Positions 6,135 to 6,904 of a DNA stretch of 6,904 nucleotides are shown here, piece after piece. Positions within the stretch are counted from its first letter, which is position 1. Each line of letters starts with the position of its first letter. The stretch covers positions 1 to 6,904 of the forward strand of contig CAJOIF010000059.1 in NCBI GenBank assembly GCA_905234765.1. Reading direction: 5' to 3'. A program made the position numbers and the translations under genes. This stretch comes from an uncultured Bacteroidales bacterium (GTDB taxonomy: Bacteria; Bacteroidota; Bacteroidia; Bacteroidales; F082). The notes under the pieces were generated by a model. That model was given only the letters and a program-made list of their open reading frames with translations. It was not told the DNA's origin and ran no database searches.

Positions 6135-6904
6135 TAACAACAATTTTCTGCGTTTTCACACTCTCTCCGTTGATCAAACGTAACACATAAACCCCAGGGG
6201 CCATGCCGTTTGTAGAGACGCCATAATATGACGTCTCTACGTTCGTAATGACGCGCCCCAGCATGTCGATGATCTGGACGGTTCCAGAACCGTTAACAAT
6301 AATATTGCCGTTGCCGTCGATGAAGGCGAAATCGTCGTTGTTTTCGCCGCCGAGGTTAGCGTTGTTGGTCATAAACACCAGCTTGAAACGTGAGGCGTAG
6401 TCGGTGGTCTTGGCAGTGAAGGTGTAGGAAGGTGTGGTCAACAGGTCTACATCTACGCCGGTGAGATTGTCGATCAAGTGAGGAGTGAGGAGTGAGGAGT
6501 GAGGAGTACATGAGACGGTCAACGTATATTCACCGTCCTTATGGGCCTTGAAGTTCAGCGGCATCTCGCCTTGGCCTTCGCTGTAGGCGATGGCGTATTC
6601 TTCATGACCCACAGGGATGTAGATATTGGCATCCTGCTCGCCGAAGTAGAATTTCCCGAGTTGCATGCCTTCATTGAAGGTAATGATGGCGTTGTCGAGG
6701 GTCTTCAAAGCGTTGCCATCGCGGGTGGCGACAGTTTGGGCCAAGGTCATTTCCAAACTTCCGTTACTGGAATTCATGAATGGTTCCGTTGTGCGGAAGA
6801 CGATTTCTTCGTTGTTTTCCACTTTGACAATGACACCATAGCAGGGTTGGATGGGTGTTGCTTTATCGACAGGATTAGCCACGATGATGGCACCGTTGTC
6901 ATCC
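6130..6904 (-). CDS. T9SS-exported surface protein, C-terminal part (5' end outside window)
   Basis: The frame is open to the right edge; 257 residues are visible, ending at TAA 6132-6130. The GTG at 6882 is not the start because the frame continues upstream (DDNGAII before it). About residues 10-175 form a beta-rich region (EYAIAYSEGQGEMPLNFKA, DGEYTLTVS, LIDNLTGVDVDLL, PSYTFTAKTTDYASRFKLVF) that often precedes the sorting signal in Bacteroidales surface proteins. The last 65 or so residues are a type A T9SS sorting domain: FIDGNGNIIVNGSG, VQIIDMLGR, GMAPGVYVLRLING and the end KTQKIVVR. In the family this domain directs passage through the outer membrane pore and attachment to A-LPS, and is removed on the way. 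Two insertions are odd: a heptamer repeat encodes TPHSSLLTPH within a conserved strand pair (131-142), and a palindrome encodes VETSYYGVST inside the sorting domain. The cargo function cannot be told because the N-terminal part is missing. Confidence 0.88.
   Translation of the reverse strand, partial: DDNGAIIVANPVDKATPIQPCYGVIVKVENNEEIVFRTTEPFMNSSNGSLEMTLAQTVATRDGNALKTLDNAIITFNEGMQLGKFYFGEQDANIYIPVGHEEYAIAYSEGQGEMPLNFKAHKDGEYTLTVSCTPHSSLLTPHLIDNLTGVDVDLLTTPSYTFTAKTTDYASRFKLVFMTNNANLGGENNDDFAFIDGNGNIIVNGSGTVQIIDMLGRVITNVETSYYGVSTNGMAPGVYVLRLINGESVKTQKIVVR
6212..6240. repeat. 29-bp palindromic element inside the T9SS sorting domain
   Basis: GTAGAGACG (6212-6220) is the exact reverse complement of CGTCTCTAC (6232-6240). 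The centre CCATAATATGA also pairs (CAT with ATG, loop AAT), with one C/A mismatch. One base change (A6231 to G) would make all 13 bp of the stem perfect. It lies in coding sequence and is read on the minus strand as VETSYYGVST, between GRVITN and NGMAPGVYVL, where sorting domains usually have a short loop. Confidence 0.85.
6477..6507. repeat. AGTGAGG heptamer tandem repeat (4 copies plus AGT) inside the T9SS coding region
   Basis: Four perfect AGTGAGG units and a partial fifth cover 31 bases. On the coding strand the unit reads ACTCCTC/CCTCACT and gives the seven-residue period TPHSSLL, seen as CTPHSSLLTPHL. The unit is not a multiple of three, so gain or loss of one copy would shift the frame; three copies restore it. 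Confidence 0.9.

Noticed and set aside
6477..6507. CRISPR array
   Set aside because: Units are 7 bases, directly adjacent, without spacers, and inside a coding frame.
6880..6882. GTG as start of the T9SS protein
   Set aside because: The frame stays open to the window edge upstream of it, there is no signal peptide after it, and T9SS cargo is normally much longer.

Overview
The window looks like a chromosomal segment from a member of the Bacteroidales (Bacteroidota), possibly Prevotella-like or an uncultured gut or rumen lineage. Four things support this: a TonB-dependent receptor with an N-terminal carboxypeptidase-regulatory-like domain, two type IX secretion (T9SS) C-terminal sorting domains ending in KTQKIVVR, two good matches to the Bacteroidota promoter (TTG/TTTG, 19 bp, TACTTTTG), and mostly A-rich leaders without Shine-Dalgarno sites. 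The exact genus cannot be read from this sequence.

Plus strand, 1-4069. The window opens in the last 51 codons of an ECF-type sigma factor (region 4 helix-turn-helix). Twelve bases later comes a 409-residue multi-pass membrane protein of unknown function, probably co-transcribed with the sigma factor and a candidate for its regulator. An AT-rich intergenic region follows. It holds a long near-perfect hairpin (1404-1463) and a promoter (1496-1526) that drives an 814-residue TonB-dependent receptor of the outer-membrane beta-barrel family. Sigma factor, membrane protein and receptor may form an envelope-signalling and uptake unit, but no FecR-type anti-sigma factor is visible.

Minus strand, 4070-6904. 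Reading leftward from the right edge there is first the C-terminal part of a T9SS-exported surface protein (6130-6904). Nineteen bases on comes a 91-residue secreted protein with a C-terminal sorting-like tail (PLGGG, hydrophobic stretch, KKRRK). A weak terminator-like hairpin and a promoter then precede a complete 482-residue ATPase with a DUF234-type nuclease-like C-terminus (4322-5770). Last is a 72-codon relic (4070-4285) in which a signal peptide is joined, across an in-frame TAG, directly to a T9SS sorting domain. Its stop codon abuts the receptor's stop codon with no base between them.

The most unusual aspect is the density of short repeats in and around the T9SS-related genes: a 29-bp palindrome and a 7-bp tandem repeat, both inside the same T9SS coding region, a 9-bp tandem repeat in the sorting domain of the relic, and a 7-bp doublet across a stop codon. 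Several look like small repeat insertions carried as in-frame peptide. There is no tRNA, rRNA, CRISPR array or insertion sequence. No complete, obviously new multi-gene system is visible; the leads are the sigma-linked membrane protein, the T9SS protein plus sorted small protein pair, the signal-peptide/sorting-domain relic and the coding-sequence repeats.
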